Below, piece after piece: positions 22,461 through 32,785 of a stretch of DNA of 64,000 bases. This DNA is from Kuschelorhynchus macadamiae (lineage: Eukaryota; Arthropoda; Insecta; Coleoptera; Curculionidae), in assembly GCA_030620095.1 (NCBI GenBank), contig JAUTXW010000884.1, positions 558,001 to 622,000 on the forward strand. Reading direction: 5' to 3'. How positions within the stretch are numbered: position 1 is the first letter of the stretch; each line of letters starts with the position of its first letter. Position numbers and translations under genes: made by a program. The notes beneath the pieces were generated by a model. It ran no database searches. It saw only the letters and a list, made by a program, of their open reading frames with translations, and had not been told where the DNA came from.

Positions 22461-22613
22461 TACAATCGAAAATAATTTTAGGTTGTAGATATCATCATAT
22501 TTTTTTTAATTCCCACAATAACCGAGCTATTGGACTTGAACCACCATGTATAAATACTATAACTGGCTTAGTGATATCTCTATAGAAATTTAACACTTAA
22601 ATTCATGTTGATA

Positions 22614-22879
22614 TTATTCACATTTAAAATTCAAAATCTTCTTATGATCCTTAATTTCTTCCAACTTATCTAAATGATCCCACCAAAACTTTAACCTGTG
22701 TTTTAAAACCAATTTGAACCAGGGAGTCAACTGGTCTGTTAGGGTTGCAATAAAATCATCAAATTTGGATCTTGGTACAAAACTTATTTCTGAAACTTCT
22801 TGTGGATTTAGTTTAACTTTAACGTCTTGTTGCATAAAGATGACCTAAACTAATTCATGTTCTCCAAATATTCCATTTC
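22614..22879 (-). pseudogene. Idi: IDI (isopentenyl-diphosphate isomerase) last exon, with in-frame TAG
   Basis: The exon follows an acceptor (ttctag before 22879) and enters in phase 1, matching the previous exon. It encodes GIFGEHE, containing the catalytic Glu region, then LV, then TAG at 22847-22845, then VIFMQQDVKVKLNPQEVSEI and the C-terminal LTPWFKLVLKHRLKFWWDHL and DHKKIL, which is the normal IDI ending. In animal IDI proteins the stop position is a conserved Tyr (GEHE-x-D-Y). Using the second AG (22846/22845) as the acceptor would remove the stop but break frame. The cytosolic/peroxisomal mevalonate-pathway enzyme would therefore be truncated by about 75 residues. Pseudogene, null allele or sequence error. 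Confidence 0.85.
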
Positions 22880-23096
22880 CTAGAAAGAATATCATAGTAC
22901 TTTTATATCACCTAATTTTTACAAGGGATTTTTAAATTTAATACTTCATATTTACTTGAAGCGTGAAAACTTCTATGTAATGCTACCATAATGTCATAAG
23001 ATCATAAGTACGTGATTTTTTGGTTGTTTAGAGATATCATATTCTATAGTATGACATAATAGAAAATTTAAAAAAAAGTTGAATTTAAATTTTGCA

Positions 23097-24469
23097 TACG
23101 GAAGCGTATAAGGGCCACAATTTTTTTTATTTTTAAATTCTAACTTTGAAGTCGGAATTTAACAAAATTCTGACTTAGAAGTCGGAATTTAACAAAATTC
23201 TGAGTTTAAAGTCAGAATTTAACAAAATTCTGAGTTTAAAGTCAGAATCTAACAAAATTCTGAGTTTAAAGTCAGAAATTAACTAAATTCTGAGTTTAAA
23301 GTCGGAATTTAACTAGATTCTGAGCTTAACGTCAGAATTTAACAAAATTCTGAGTTTAAACTCGAAATTTAACTAAATTCTGAGTTTAAAGTCGGAAATT
23401 AACTAAATTCTGAGTTTAAAGTCTGAATTTAACTAAATTCTGAGTTTAAAAGTCAGAATTTAACGAAATGCATTTTTGTCGTCTCCTGCCAAACCTGAAA
23501 TTGACGTCAGGAGGAGATAATTAAATATTAAGACAGATAAGTGAAATCCATTTCGTTGCAAGTAAACTCGTTTGACGTTTACCGAGCTTCAAAGAGTCAA
23601 AATTTTCATTGTTCAAGCGCCATTTTCTCGAAAACAGTTAAATTTAGGCATGAGAAAAGTAACTCAATAAGTGCTTAGTTTTTTTAGAAAAATATAAAAA
23701 TTTAATAAAATATAGGGCATTTCATTTAAAAAACGGATGATGCGTCCGGTTTGAGGTAGAAGCGGCAACACCGCGCAATTTAAAATATTTTATAACGAGA
23801 GTATATTATGTTCATCTATGGCCAAAGCCAAATTCTCAAAACATCCTATTCGTTGGTTCTCCAGATATTTCTAATAGGACATTCAACTAGAATCACCCTG
23901 AAACAGAGGGAGAGATCTGTCAGTATGTTTCGCGAGACACCCTTAAATCGTTGACACATATATGAACCGTTTCTTTTTAATTTTTTTATTTTGTGAACCT
24001 TTTAATGTATATGTTTTTTTGTATTCATTTTGGCTTTTTTTCAGCAATAGAAATAAATAAAAATATATAAAATGAACTAACTAAACATATGTTTAATTTG
24101 TCAGGGACTTATTTAACACTCAAAAATCAAAATAGGAAACTTTTATTTTGTACCCTCCCCCCCTTTTTATAATTTTTTAACTATCTGTAGTTTGGTAGAA
24201 CAATTCATAGCGCATTTGACATTATTCAAACAAGAATATTGAACTTGTTTTTTTGGTTCCAGTCTGTTATACAATCGTACGGACTAAATTCTGACTTTAA
24301 ACTCAGAATTTTGTTAAATTCCGACTTTGAACTCAGAATTTTGTTAAATTCCGACTTTAAACTCAGAATTTAGTTAAATTCCGACTTTAAAGTCAGAATT
24401 TTATTAAATTCCGACTTTAAACTCAGAATTGAAAAATAAAAAAAACTGTGGCCCTTCTACGCTTCCGTA
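23097..24469. mobile_element. Foldback element with tandem ~30-bp subrepeats in both arms
   Basis: Ends tacggaagcgta / tacgcttccgta are flanked by the direct duplication tttgca (23091-23096 and 24470-24475). Just inside each end is a 'gggccacaatttttttt' (left) or inverse (right) block, then a tandem array of about 30-bp units: left about 11 copies of 'aattctgagtttaaagtcag' (23140-23470), right about 5 copies in reverse orientation (24290-24430). The 0.8-kb centre has no coding capacity. Architecture matches Foldback-type elements. It lies in the last IDI intron. Confidence 0.85.
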
Positions 24470-24737
24470 TTTGCATGTGCAAAACTGTTTATTTTAAAAC
24501 CAAAAAGAGTCTTATTCATTTTTCTTAGAACTATTATTTTAATAATGATCTTCTGGTTGAAATTCTGTAAAGTCCTAAAAATATAAAAATTGTGCTTCAG
24601 TCGCCATCTTGAAAAATAGTGGCATGAATTAGGTTTTTTCTATTTTTCAAAAACTGTATGAAAAGTCAATACAAAAAAAAACACCCTACTGAACTTGTGT
24701 AAATTTAAATATATAAATATTCATTTTGAATGGGTAC

Positions 24738-24936
24738 CTTTATCTTTATAACAAAATCTAGTAATATAATGCATATTATCAATGGGTATAGTTTCTACAG
24801 GTATACCCAGTTCATAATTTAGTCGTCTTTGAGCTACTTTCCTTATACCGATTGCATCGGTTTCGACCTCGTCTCCAGGGCAATTTGCCAGAGGATGGCT
24901 GCAACATGAGTTTGTGTAACAATCAGGATAAGTTAT
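24738..24936 (-). CDS. Idi: IDI, central exon with catalytic Cys
   Basis: Found on the minus strand between acceptor tttttag and donor gtaccc. It encodes 66 codons plus one base: ITYPDCYTNSCCSHPL, a stretch with DAIGIRKVAQRRLNYELG, then MHYITRFCYKDK. (Y/F)TN(T/S)CCSHPL carries the catalytic Cys of type 1 IDI (Nudix fold), and GIRK.AQRRL.YELG is the Nudix helix region. Type 1 IDI interconverts isopentenyl and dimethylallyl diphosphate using Mg2+/Zn2+. The phase fits both neighbours. It is too short and split for a simple ORF search. The previous exon is 17.4 kb away. Confidence 0.94.
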
Positions 24937-26430
24937 CTAAAAAAAATCATTTAACATTTCAAATATAATTTTGTAAATAAATGCACTTGTCAAATAAAAC
25001 TTTCTCCCTATTTGTTTATTATATTATATCCTTGGTCATTATCTTCAACAGAGCCATCAGAAAAAAAGATTATAGTTACTTTAGAGTATCAGTTGCTGTA
25101 TCTTAGTTCTTTTATTTTTCGGCAAAAAGTAACAAGCTTAGATACTTTGTAAAAGAAACTGAATTTTGTAAAGTAAAAAACTCTCTTGGAAACCGAAAAG
25201 TATCTAAGATACCAAAAAGTAACTAAGTTACCGCGAGAAAAGATCCTAGGTTTATCGCTGTGACTAATCTCCCGGCACCCGTATTCCTATCAATCCCGGC
25301 TGATTGTTGAAATCATGCCAGTGAGGTCACGATTAGTCGCGATTTATAACAATCCCGACTAATAGCAAGTAGGATGTTAGGTTAGAGTTTTGTATTGTTG
25401 GTACGATAGTGTCTTGAGAAATTCACTTTAACCCAGAATTAGACCCTTTTCGCACAGTTCACACTAGTGAACTCTGGAGAATTCCAAACGAGGACAAAGG
25501 GAGATTATATAATTTCGCATTCAAGATAATAAAATATGTTTTTCTGGCGCATCAATCATTGTTTTACTTTCCTCGATTGTAATCGTGAAAATATCATCAC
25601 ACGAGATTTTTTCAGATTTTCGTTTCTGGGCCCCTAGATGCCGAAAAACTTGTTTTCTCAATTCTGCCGGTCTGTCTGTGTCTCTGTTCGCGGCATAGCT
25701 AAAAACTACGTACCCAATTGACTTCATGGAGATGAAATAGTAGCATTTTGGTGGAAATCCAAAAAAAAATTTTGGAAAAGTATTCCCCTCCGCTGAATTT
25801 ACATGACAGCGGCGTATATAAGAGGGGGCTTGGAAGTTAAAACCCCCAAGTGGCACTTTTATATAAACTAAATGATAGAAATAGCAAAAAGTAAGGACCC
25901 TTTTTTCGGAATTGGAGGATAAACCCCTCCCAGCTAGTTTTATGTACAACAAAAATAAAGTATTGTCTTTTTTTGGTTGTTTATGTTATTTACATTCTAT
26001 TAGGTAAAAAACAAAAACGGATTACTTTTTTATTGGTTGTTAAAAAATTTCAGCGTCCCCCCCTCCCCAAAAGCAATTTCTATATACGCCACTGTTACAT
26101 GAAACAAGGTTTTGGAATCCGAATGTCAAAAAAACTTTTTGACCAGCAATTTATATGGCAAGACAAAATGATTGTCTAATAAAATGTTTAAAAAGTCCGT
26201 AAATTTTTATTTCCTAGAATACAAAGAGGACAAAAATATTAAATACCCTAATTGATTTTTTTAATAGACTATTTATGAAAAATATTAAATTAACAATAAA
26301 TAAAAACAAAATTATAAAATAAATGGTATACTGGAGTACCGAAGCAGTAATATTGTTTAGGTAGGTATGTAGATATGAAGAGAAAAAAGTTGTGGACATG
26401 AAAAATGTAGAAAATATGTACTATATGCCA
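24937..26430. other. IDI intron, repeat debris
   Basis: No gene. 25540-25760 carries a unit of the 'gccgcg.acag' repeat family (inverse orientation), producing the long minus-strand frame at 25952-25521, which I read as repeat read-through. Confidence 0.45.
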
Positions 26431-26845
26431 CCTCGGTGGTTCAGTGGTAAGAGAGCTGGCTTCCACCCGAAAGGGGCGGGTTCGAGACTTGGCGTAGCCG
26501 GCACTTTTTTAATAAAGAGTGCTCGATATGCCTAGTCCGGTACCTTCCCGAGATGCCTTTGGTCGTTGGGATAACAAAATAACAACTCTGTTCGTAGACT
26601 TGGGGTCGACTGCTAACAGTAACAAGGCCTCTTACTTAACACGTACACTACACGACACAACTGCGTAGAAGGCAACGGGAAACCACTACGTAGAACACAT
26701 TCCCTAGTATAATGGTCTAATGTAGTTCATTCAAGAAACTATATACATCTTGATATAAGATAGGTTTAAAGGCACTTACTGACCATCGCCAACGCCCGAA
26801 TATGGGTACGGCACTTGAAGAAGATGCCAAATGAATATGAAGAAA
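26431..26845 (+). mobile_element. tRNA-derived SINE
   Basis: The head looks like a tRNA gene: box A tggttcagtggtaagag (26437-26453) and box B ggttcgagact (26479-26489), spaced for RNA polymerase III. The body that follows is not tRNA and includes 'aaggcaacgggaaaccac', a phrase typical of several insect SINEs, and ends near 'gaagatgccaaatgaatatg'. No intact tRNA cloverleaf or poly-A was found, so this is a SINE, not a functional tRNA. It lies in the IDI intron. Confidence 0.8.
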
Positions 26846-27133
26846 AATAGTTCTAAAAAATCCGGTAACTTGATAGGGCATATTTTGATTTATGTTGGGC
26901 CATAGATCCTTACTCTATCTAAAGCTCCATTAGGAAGTTTATTTTAAGTTAAAGTATTGCAAAAAAAACCTTTTTACACAATTTTAATTTTTATAAGTTT
27001 AAAAAATAATAAAAGTATCAGAAAAGCAAAAAACATTGGTTTTATATTGATAAAATTGTTATAATACAAATGTAAAGTCTTTTTGACCCAGTCGAACATT
27101 GAAACTGTGATAAAAATTCACTTTTTCCCATTA
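26846..27133. other. AT-rich spacer in IDI intron
   Basis: Nothing recognised. Confidence 0.4.
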
Positions 27134-27806
27134 TACTCCGGTCAAACTAAACGAAAAAACAAGGGAAGTGGTGCATAAATTTACAACAAGCTGAAAATTT
27201 GTGTAAGGGTTTAAAACATCATTAGAAATAACACTTTAAAACTCCCCAGCAATCCGATGTGAGCTAAAAATTTTATTGAAGGTCAAAGGTCAAAAAAATT
27301 AGGTTTTCGCGATTTTCAGCAAAACGGTAAGTTTTATCGTAAAACTACCTCAGACAAAAATTGTTTGTCATAATTCTGCATAAAAAGTGTATTATCACTT
27401 TTTTTTTCAGAGCCACCGTTTCTGAGATTTAACGAGTCAAAGAGTTGGAAAAATTGTAATCGTCAAAATATGCATAAGTACGCTACGTATTACATCCTTA
27501 AAGTTGTAATATTAGTAAAAATATGTTTCTATCAAGATACATAACTATTACAAAACCAGGTAGAATATTAAAATGCAGTCCCTTAATTTATACGTCGCGC
27601 CAGTGTAACCTCGAGACAACATCTGTCTCCCTATTCAATTGTGTGTGCGGCAAGGGTCGTATACCTGCTTTGTGTCAGAGTGCCCAATAAATGAAATAGG
27701 TACCGTTAGTTTTAAGCGTTAGGTCGTAGTGAAAACACGTGTTTAATCTACCCTATTTCTTTTCGTGCTGTTTTGAGTTTTGAGTTTTTTTAACATTTTT
27801 GTAAAA

Positions 27807-28860
27807 ATGTCCGAACATTGTTTTATTTGTGATAAACTTTTAACTGACGGTAAAGTGGTTACTGTTGAACGTGGTTGAAGACATTAATCAATGCAAGTAC
27901 CGAAAGAGAAGATAACTTTTTAGACTATCTGAAAAATCAAAAATCTGTGACAATACATGATGATTGTCGCAAAAATTATACTCGAAAATCTTCTATTGTT
28001 GCATCTAAAAGAAAACGCGACGAACAGGAAGCCAGTACATCAACGGAAAATCCTGCTCCTCATAGAAAATTACGTTTAAGTGATTCAGCTTTTTGTTTTA
28101 CAAATCAATGTTTGTTTTGTGGCAACGAATTAAATGAAGAGATTGAGATAAAAAAACCCAAGAATGTACGCCGTCGAATTAGCCAAGTAAGTACGCTAAA
28201 TTTTAAAGATTCAATTTTGGAAGCAGCTCGGGCTCGTTCCGATGTTATAGCAGAAGTCGTTATTGCTCGAGTCGAATATGAATATGATTTGGTTGCTGCT
28301 GAAGCTAAGTATCATCATGATTGCTATATTTCTTTTTTAAAACCTTCCACTGGGGGTAAAGTGGGTCGTCCTAAAGACGAAGCTGTGATTCTGGCAATGG
28401 AGGAAATATTTACTTACATTGAAAACAGTGATGACTGTCAATTTACTTTAAACGAACTAAGTAATGTTTGCAAAACTGCAACTTTAGATTACAGGACGAT
28501 AAAGATAAGACTAAAACTTAAGTATGGGGATAAACTTATAATCACTGAAAAATTGGGATCCTCAACATTTATATGCTTAAAAGACAGTCAGCACGATATT
28601 TTAAATCAAGCTTGGTACGAGAAAAAAAAAGCAAATAAAAAAGAAGAACGATACCGAATTCTAGAAGCAGCAGCAGCTATCATTCGCGAAGATATTCAAA
28701 GCTCAGTGTTTAATAATTCTAACTACCCTCCACCAGGTCGCATGTTTGAAGATTTAAACAATAAAATTCCAGAGTCGTTAACATATTTTACGGAACGAAT
28801 GATTTTAAAGAATAAACGAACAAATTTAGATCATTTAAAATTAATATGCACAAATATTTG
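27807..28860 (+). pseudogene. Academ-like protein, N-terminal zinc-finger half
   Basis: The natural start is probably ATG at 27807 (MSEHCFICDKLL), which stops after 23 codons because one base is missing near 27873. The frame from 27875 then continues for 328 codons (GLKTLINASTERE...). Two Cys/His finger-like units appear: CFICD with HDDCRKNYTRKS, and CLFCGNEL with KYHHDCYISFLK; each has C-x2-C followed by H-x3-C. The frame ends at a TGA (28859-28861) that is in phase with the big downstream frame, so a single stop divides one long protein. Upstream 27475-27806 probably holds the promoter. Confidence 0.75.
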
Positions 28861-28870
28861 ACATAGTATT

Positions 28871-31800
28871 ATGTCTGCTGTTCGACCAAGGTCTTTTAAG
28901 TCTAAATTACAGTTAGGCCTCGCAGTGTTTTTTCATCGACGATTCGGCTCTAAGCGCCTTATACAAATTTTTTCGTCTTTTGGTTTATGTGCATCTTATT
29001 ATGATACAATAATGTACGAAGCAGCAGCAGTTTTTCATCGTCCTCCTCATGTTTTACCGCCAGAAAGTGGATCACTTATTCAATACGTTGCAGACAATGC
29101 TGATATCAATGTTAATACATTAGACGGTAATAACACGCTGCACATAATGGGTATTATTCAAATTGTCACCCCAAAACAATCCGTTTTAATGGAAGAACCG
29201 ATGCCACGAATAAAAGAAGCTCTTTCAGCTAAAGATTTTCAGGTAAAAGCTCATGTGCCCATACAGTTCTATCAAAACGATGGTGTAGTAGGCTACAGTA
29301 AAATAAATGTCCAAGATTTTGTATATGAAGCTGAAACGGTGTCTTTATTTAAACAAGCTGATGTAGTATGGTTTTATGGGAAATGGAAAAAGACATCTTT
29401 ACCCGGTTGGAATGGTTTTATTGAACGCTTAACGAACAATCACATAAATTATTCTAAATCTCAAATATCATTTTTACCATTTATTCATCAGCCAGCTAGT
29501 AACTATAACACCATATATACGACTTTACTTTGTGCATTAGAAAATGCGAAACGGTGTGGCCACAGTGTATGTTTTGTGACTTTTGACCAACCTTTATATG
29601 CAAAAGCTCGAGAAATTGTATCAGCTGCACCTGACGGCTCTGAAATATCAAAAATCATCATTAGACTCGGGGGGTTTCATCTTCTAATGTCCTTTCTTGG
29701 AGCAATTGGTCATATTATGCAAGGAAGCGGTATAAAAGAAGTACTTGCGGAGATCTATGCTGTAAAGTCTTTGGAAAAAATGCTGAATGGTCATGCTTAC
29801 ACAAGAGCTGTTCGAGCTCATACTCTATTGCAGCTTGCTTTAGCAATTATAATACTAAAAAAAGTTGATATTGATGACATCTTGGAAGCGGATCTAATAA
29901 TGAATCTGGACTATATAATAAATAACACTCTTTCATACATTGATATTGAAAATGATGATGAAGTATCTGGACCTTTATTTAATAAATTTAATGAAAAACT
30001 AAAAGAATATGAGGAGCGAGGACCAACTGCAAAACTTTGGATTCAATACTTTCAAATGGTTTCAATCGCCAAAGAGTTTTTAAGAGCTGAGCGTATGGGG
30101 GATTGGAAAGCTCATTTAAACTGCGTTAAAGAAATGCTTCCTTATTTTCACGCGTCTGGACATTTTCCTTATGCTAAGCCTGCATACCTTTACTTGCAGG
30201 ATATGCAGCAATTACAAAATATAATAGATCCTGAAGTTTACGAAAAATTTTCTGGAGGTTTTTTTACTGTTAGACGGTCAGACAAATTAAGTTGTGGAAC
30301 TTCAACGGACATGGTTATCGAGCAGTCTATGATGAAAGCTATGAAGACAGATGGAGGTATTTCCCGAGGAAGAAGTACAAAAGAGAGTGTTATAAGTAAA
30401 TGGGTTTATAGTATGCATGCTATGAATACAGTTTGTGAAAAATTAGAAGATCTCGCTAATGTTAGGATGGATACAACCGAGCAGCATGTTGATGCAAGTG
30501 ACTCACGAGTAGAAAAAGATGCTAAAGACATTGAAAAAATTTTAGAGTGGTTCGCAACGCATGATCCTTTTCCAGAGGTAAACAAAATTATATCTATCGC
30601 AAGTGGTATCGTTGGAAATGATAAAATTAATTGTTACAAAGCACGTGAAGTTGGGCTTGCCTCTATGGCAAAAATGAGAGGACTAACATTTAATAATATT
30701 AAACTTAAACGCACTGACAGAGTTGTTCCTATATTAGCGATGAGTAGTACTATAAAAGTTAATGACGAAAAAGTACCGGTTGACCCTGTATTATTGTTCC
30801 AGCGCATGAGTATTACTGCAGCATTTCAAGATGAAATAGAGAAATATTTTGAATATGAATTGGCTCCCTACCCTTTATCATTGTTTGATGAAGTTGGGAT
30901 GCGTAAGACACAGAAGTCTGCTATTTACGATTTTTTTGAACAGGTCAATATTGATATTAACAGCGCTAATTCGACATACATCATTGACGGAGGATACTTA
31001 CTACACCGTGTTGTGTGGGATAGTGAAGAAACATTTGGCAATATTTTAAACAAATACGTTCAGTATGTACGTCGACATTTTGGTGCCAGAATTACTGTTG
31101 TATTTGATGGTTATGATGATTCCACGACAAATATTAAAGCTGCAGAACAACGTCGTCGCACTTTAGCAACGTCTTCATCTTCGGATATTCTATTTGATGA
31201 ACTTATGACAGTTTCTACCAGCCAACAGAAATTTCTTGCCAATACCCACAACAAAGCTCGGTTTATTTCAATGTTAAAAAATAGGTTTACTGTTGAAAAT
31301 ATATTGGTAAAACAGGCTAACAACGATGCTGACGTACTGATTATTGAAACAGCTATAGATCAAATGGATTTGGCCAATACAACTATTGTAGTTGGTGAAG
31401 ATATAGACCTACTCGTACTACTTACTGCTCGAACTCCAGCTGAAAAAACAATTTTCTTCCAAAAACCAGGAAAAGGTCAACATCAAACAGAAATATATTC
31501 GTCAAAAAGTTTATTTAATTTTACAAAGAGTCAAAATCATGTACTATTTTTACACGCAATAACTGGCTGTGACACAACGTCTGCATTTTACAGGAGGGGT
31601 AAAATAACAACCTTTAAAATGTTTGAAAAACAAGATTTGGTTCAATGTGCTGAAGTTTTCAAAAAAAGAAATTCAACTCAACAAGAAATTATCACCAACG
31701 GGATGCGCTTTCTTCTTGCCATGTACGGAGCTCCGAAAAACACCACCTGCTTAGATAAGTATCGATATGCATGTTTCGTTAAAAATACCCGATATAAAAA

Positions 31801-32113
31801 GCAGGTGCAATTGGCTTGTCTTCCTCCAACTTCAGTTGCTGCTCATCAACATTTGTTCCGGGTATATTACCAAGTTCAAGTGTGGCTTGGTAATCAGCTA
31901 GACCCAAAAGACTGGGGATGGAAGTTGGTTGACAATACTTTAGAGCCAATTCTGACTTTACTTCCACCTGCGCCGAATAAACTTTTAATTACAATATTTT
32001 GCAACTGTAAAAAGGGATGCAGTGCTAGGTGTGGCTGTAAAAAAGTTGGACTGTTTTGTTCCCTGGCATGTTCAAATTGTCAAGGCCAATCTTGTTCTAA
32101 TGTTGCATATTAG
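28871..32113 (+). pseudogene. Academ-like protein: FEN1/XPG-like PIN nuclease and CXC domain
   Basis: The 1080-codon frame, in phase with 27875-28860. Residues 1-690 have no family I can name (FKSKLQLGLAVFFHRRFGSK, GSGIKEVLAEIYA). From about 700 the FEN/XPG nuclease signatures appear: TYIIDGGYLLHRVVW, VVFDGYDD, QANNDADVLI, VVGEDIDLLVLL (acidic metal-binding cluster) and ITGCDTTSAF (the G-x-D of the helix-turn-helix that follows). Residues about 1040-1075 are a Cys-rich CXC (tesmin/TSO1-like) domain (CNCKKGCSARCGCKK, CSNCQGQSC). The stop at 32111 is followed, in another frame, by an acidic tail. The long unbroken frame argues for recent activity. Confidence 0.8.
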
Positions 32114-32250
32114 AGGATTCATTTGATATAAACGAAGAAACATGCGATACGTCACTATTGACCCAATTTGAAGCCACAGGAGAAGAGCAAGAAGAAGAGG
32201 AGCAGGAAGAGGAACAACAACAATTTGAAGATTACGATTCAGATGAATAG
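32110..32250 (+). pseudogene. Frameshifted acidic C-terminal tail
   Basis: In the frame starting at 32110, 46 codons read LEDSFDINEETCDTSLL followed by a Glu/Gln run and DYDSDE, then stop. An acidic tail is a natural C-terminus for the preceding basic CXC protein, so a slip just before 32110 probably removed it from the main frame. Ten-base 'acagaatcac' units follow at 32324-32382. Confidence 0.45.
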
Positions 32251-32323
32251 ATTTCAACTTTTTTTAATTCCATCGCTTTTATCATTTCCAATCCTTTTAT
32301 TATGCAATAGTCTTCAATTACAC

Positions 32324-32382
32324 AGAATCACAACAGAATCACAACAGAATCACAATAGAATCACAATAGAATCACAACAGAC
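32324..32382. repeat. Minisatellite, ~10-11-bp units
   Basis: Five or six copies of 'aca(a/g)aatcac' in the 3' UTR of the Academ-like gene. Confidence 0.8.
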
Positions 32383-32785
32383 TAGTGGAATAGGCCTACT
32401 GGGGACACCACGGTAAAAAAAACGCGCTTAGTACACTACCTCATGGGTGGCGTGGAAACGTGTGCATATTTTGACGATCACAACTCTTTGACTCGTTATA
32501 TCTCAGAAACGGTGGCTCTGAAAAAAAAGTGATAATACACTTTTTATGCAGAATTTTATGACAAACAATTTTTGTCTGAGGTAGTTTTACGATAAAACTT
32601 ACCGTTTTGCTGAAAATCGCGAAAAACCAATTTTTTTGACCTTTGACCTTCAATAAAATTTTTAGCTCACATCGGATTGCTGCGGAGTTTTAAAATGTTA
32701 TTTCTAATGATGTTTTAAACCCTTACACAAATATTCAGCTTGTTGTAAATTTATGTAGCACCAAATGTTTAGATTGACCGGAGTA

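Larger units (their letters stand above)
27134..32785 (+). mobile_element. Academ-like (nuclease-encoding) DNA transposon, 5.65 kb
   Basis: Termini tactccggtcaa / ttgaccggagta are flanked by TTA on both sides (27131-27133, 32786-32788), a 3-bp duplication. Inverted arms of about 330 bp (27134-27474 and 32462-32785) share long blocks such as 'ttacaacaagctgaa', 'gcgattttcagcaaaacggt' and 'gtgtattatcactttttttt'. Between them is essentially one large plus-strand gene. Arms plus a single gene with FEN1/XPG-like nuclease and a 3-bp duplication match what I know of Academ transposons (AcademX-type lacking helicase). That family assignment is inference; no DDE motif was seen. Confidence 0.82.

Noticed and set aside
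22253..22465. Two mirror-image frames (20019-20252 and 22253-22465) as conserved small proteins
   Set aside because: They are the two terminal inverted repeats of one mariner and so have identical translations.
22845..22846. Alternative acceptor AG in 'agtttag' to bypass the IDI stop
   Set aside because: It would shift the reading frame relative to the upstream exon (phase 1) and delete the catalytic GEHE motif.
23130..23480. CRISPR array (regular ~30-bp repeats)
   Set aside because: Units are contiguous with no spacers, lie in a eukaryotic intron, and have an inverted partner array at 24290-24430.
25521..25952. 143-codon minus-strand frame as a gene
   Set aside because: It overlaps a unit of the 'gccgcgaacag' repeat family also found at 12.5 and 59.5 kb and has no domain-like motifs or splice context.
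26437..26490. A functional tRNA gene
   Set aside because: Box A and B are present but there is no complete cloverleaf, and the sequence continues into a SINE body.
28871..32113. A host DNA-repair nuclease gene (FEN1/XPG)
   Set aside because: It is enclosed by 330-bp inverted repeats and a TTA duplication and has a frameshift and stop, so it belongs to a transposon.
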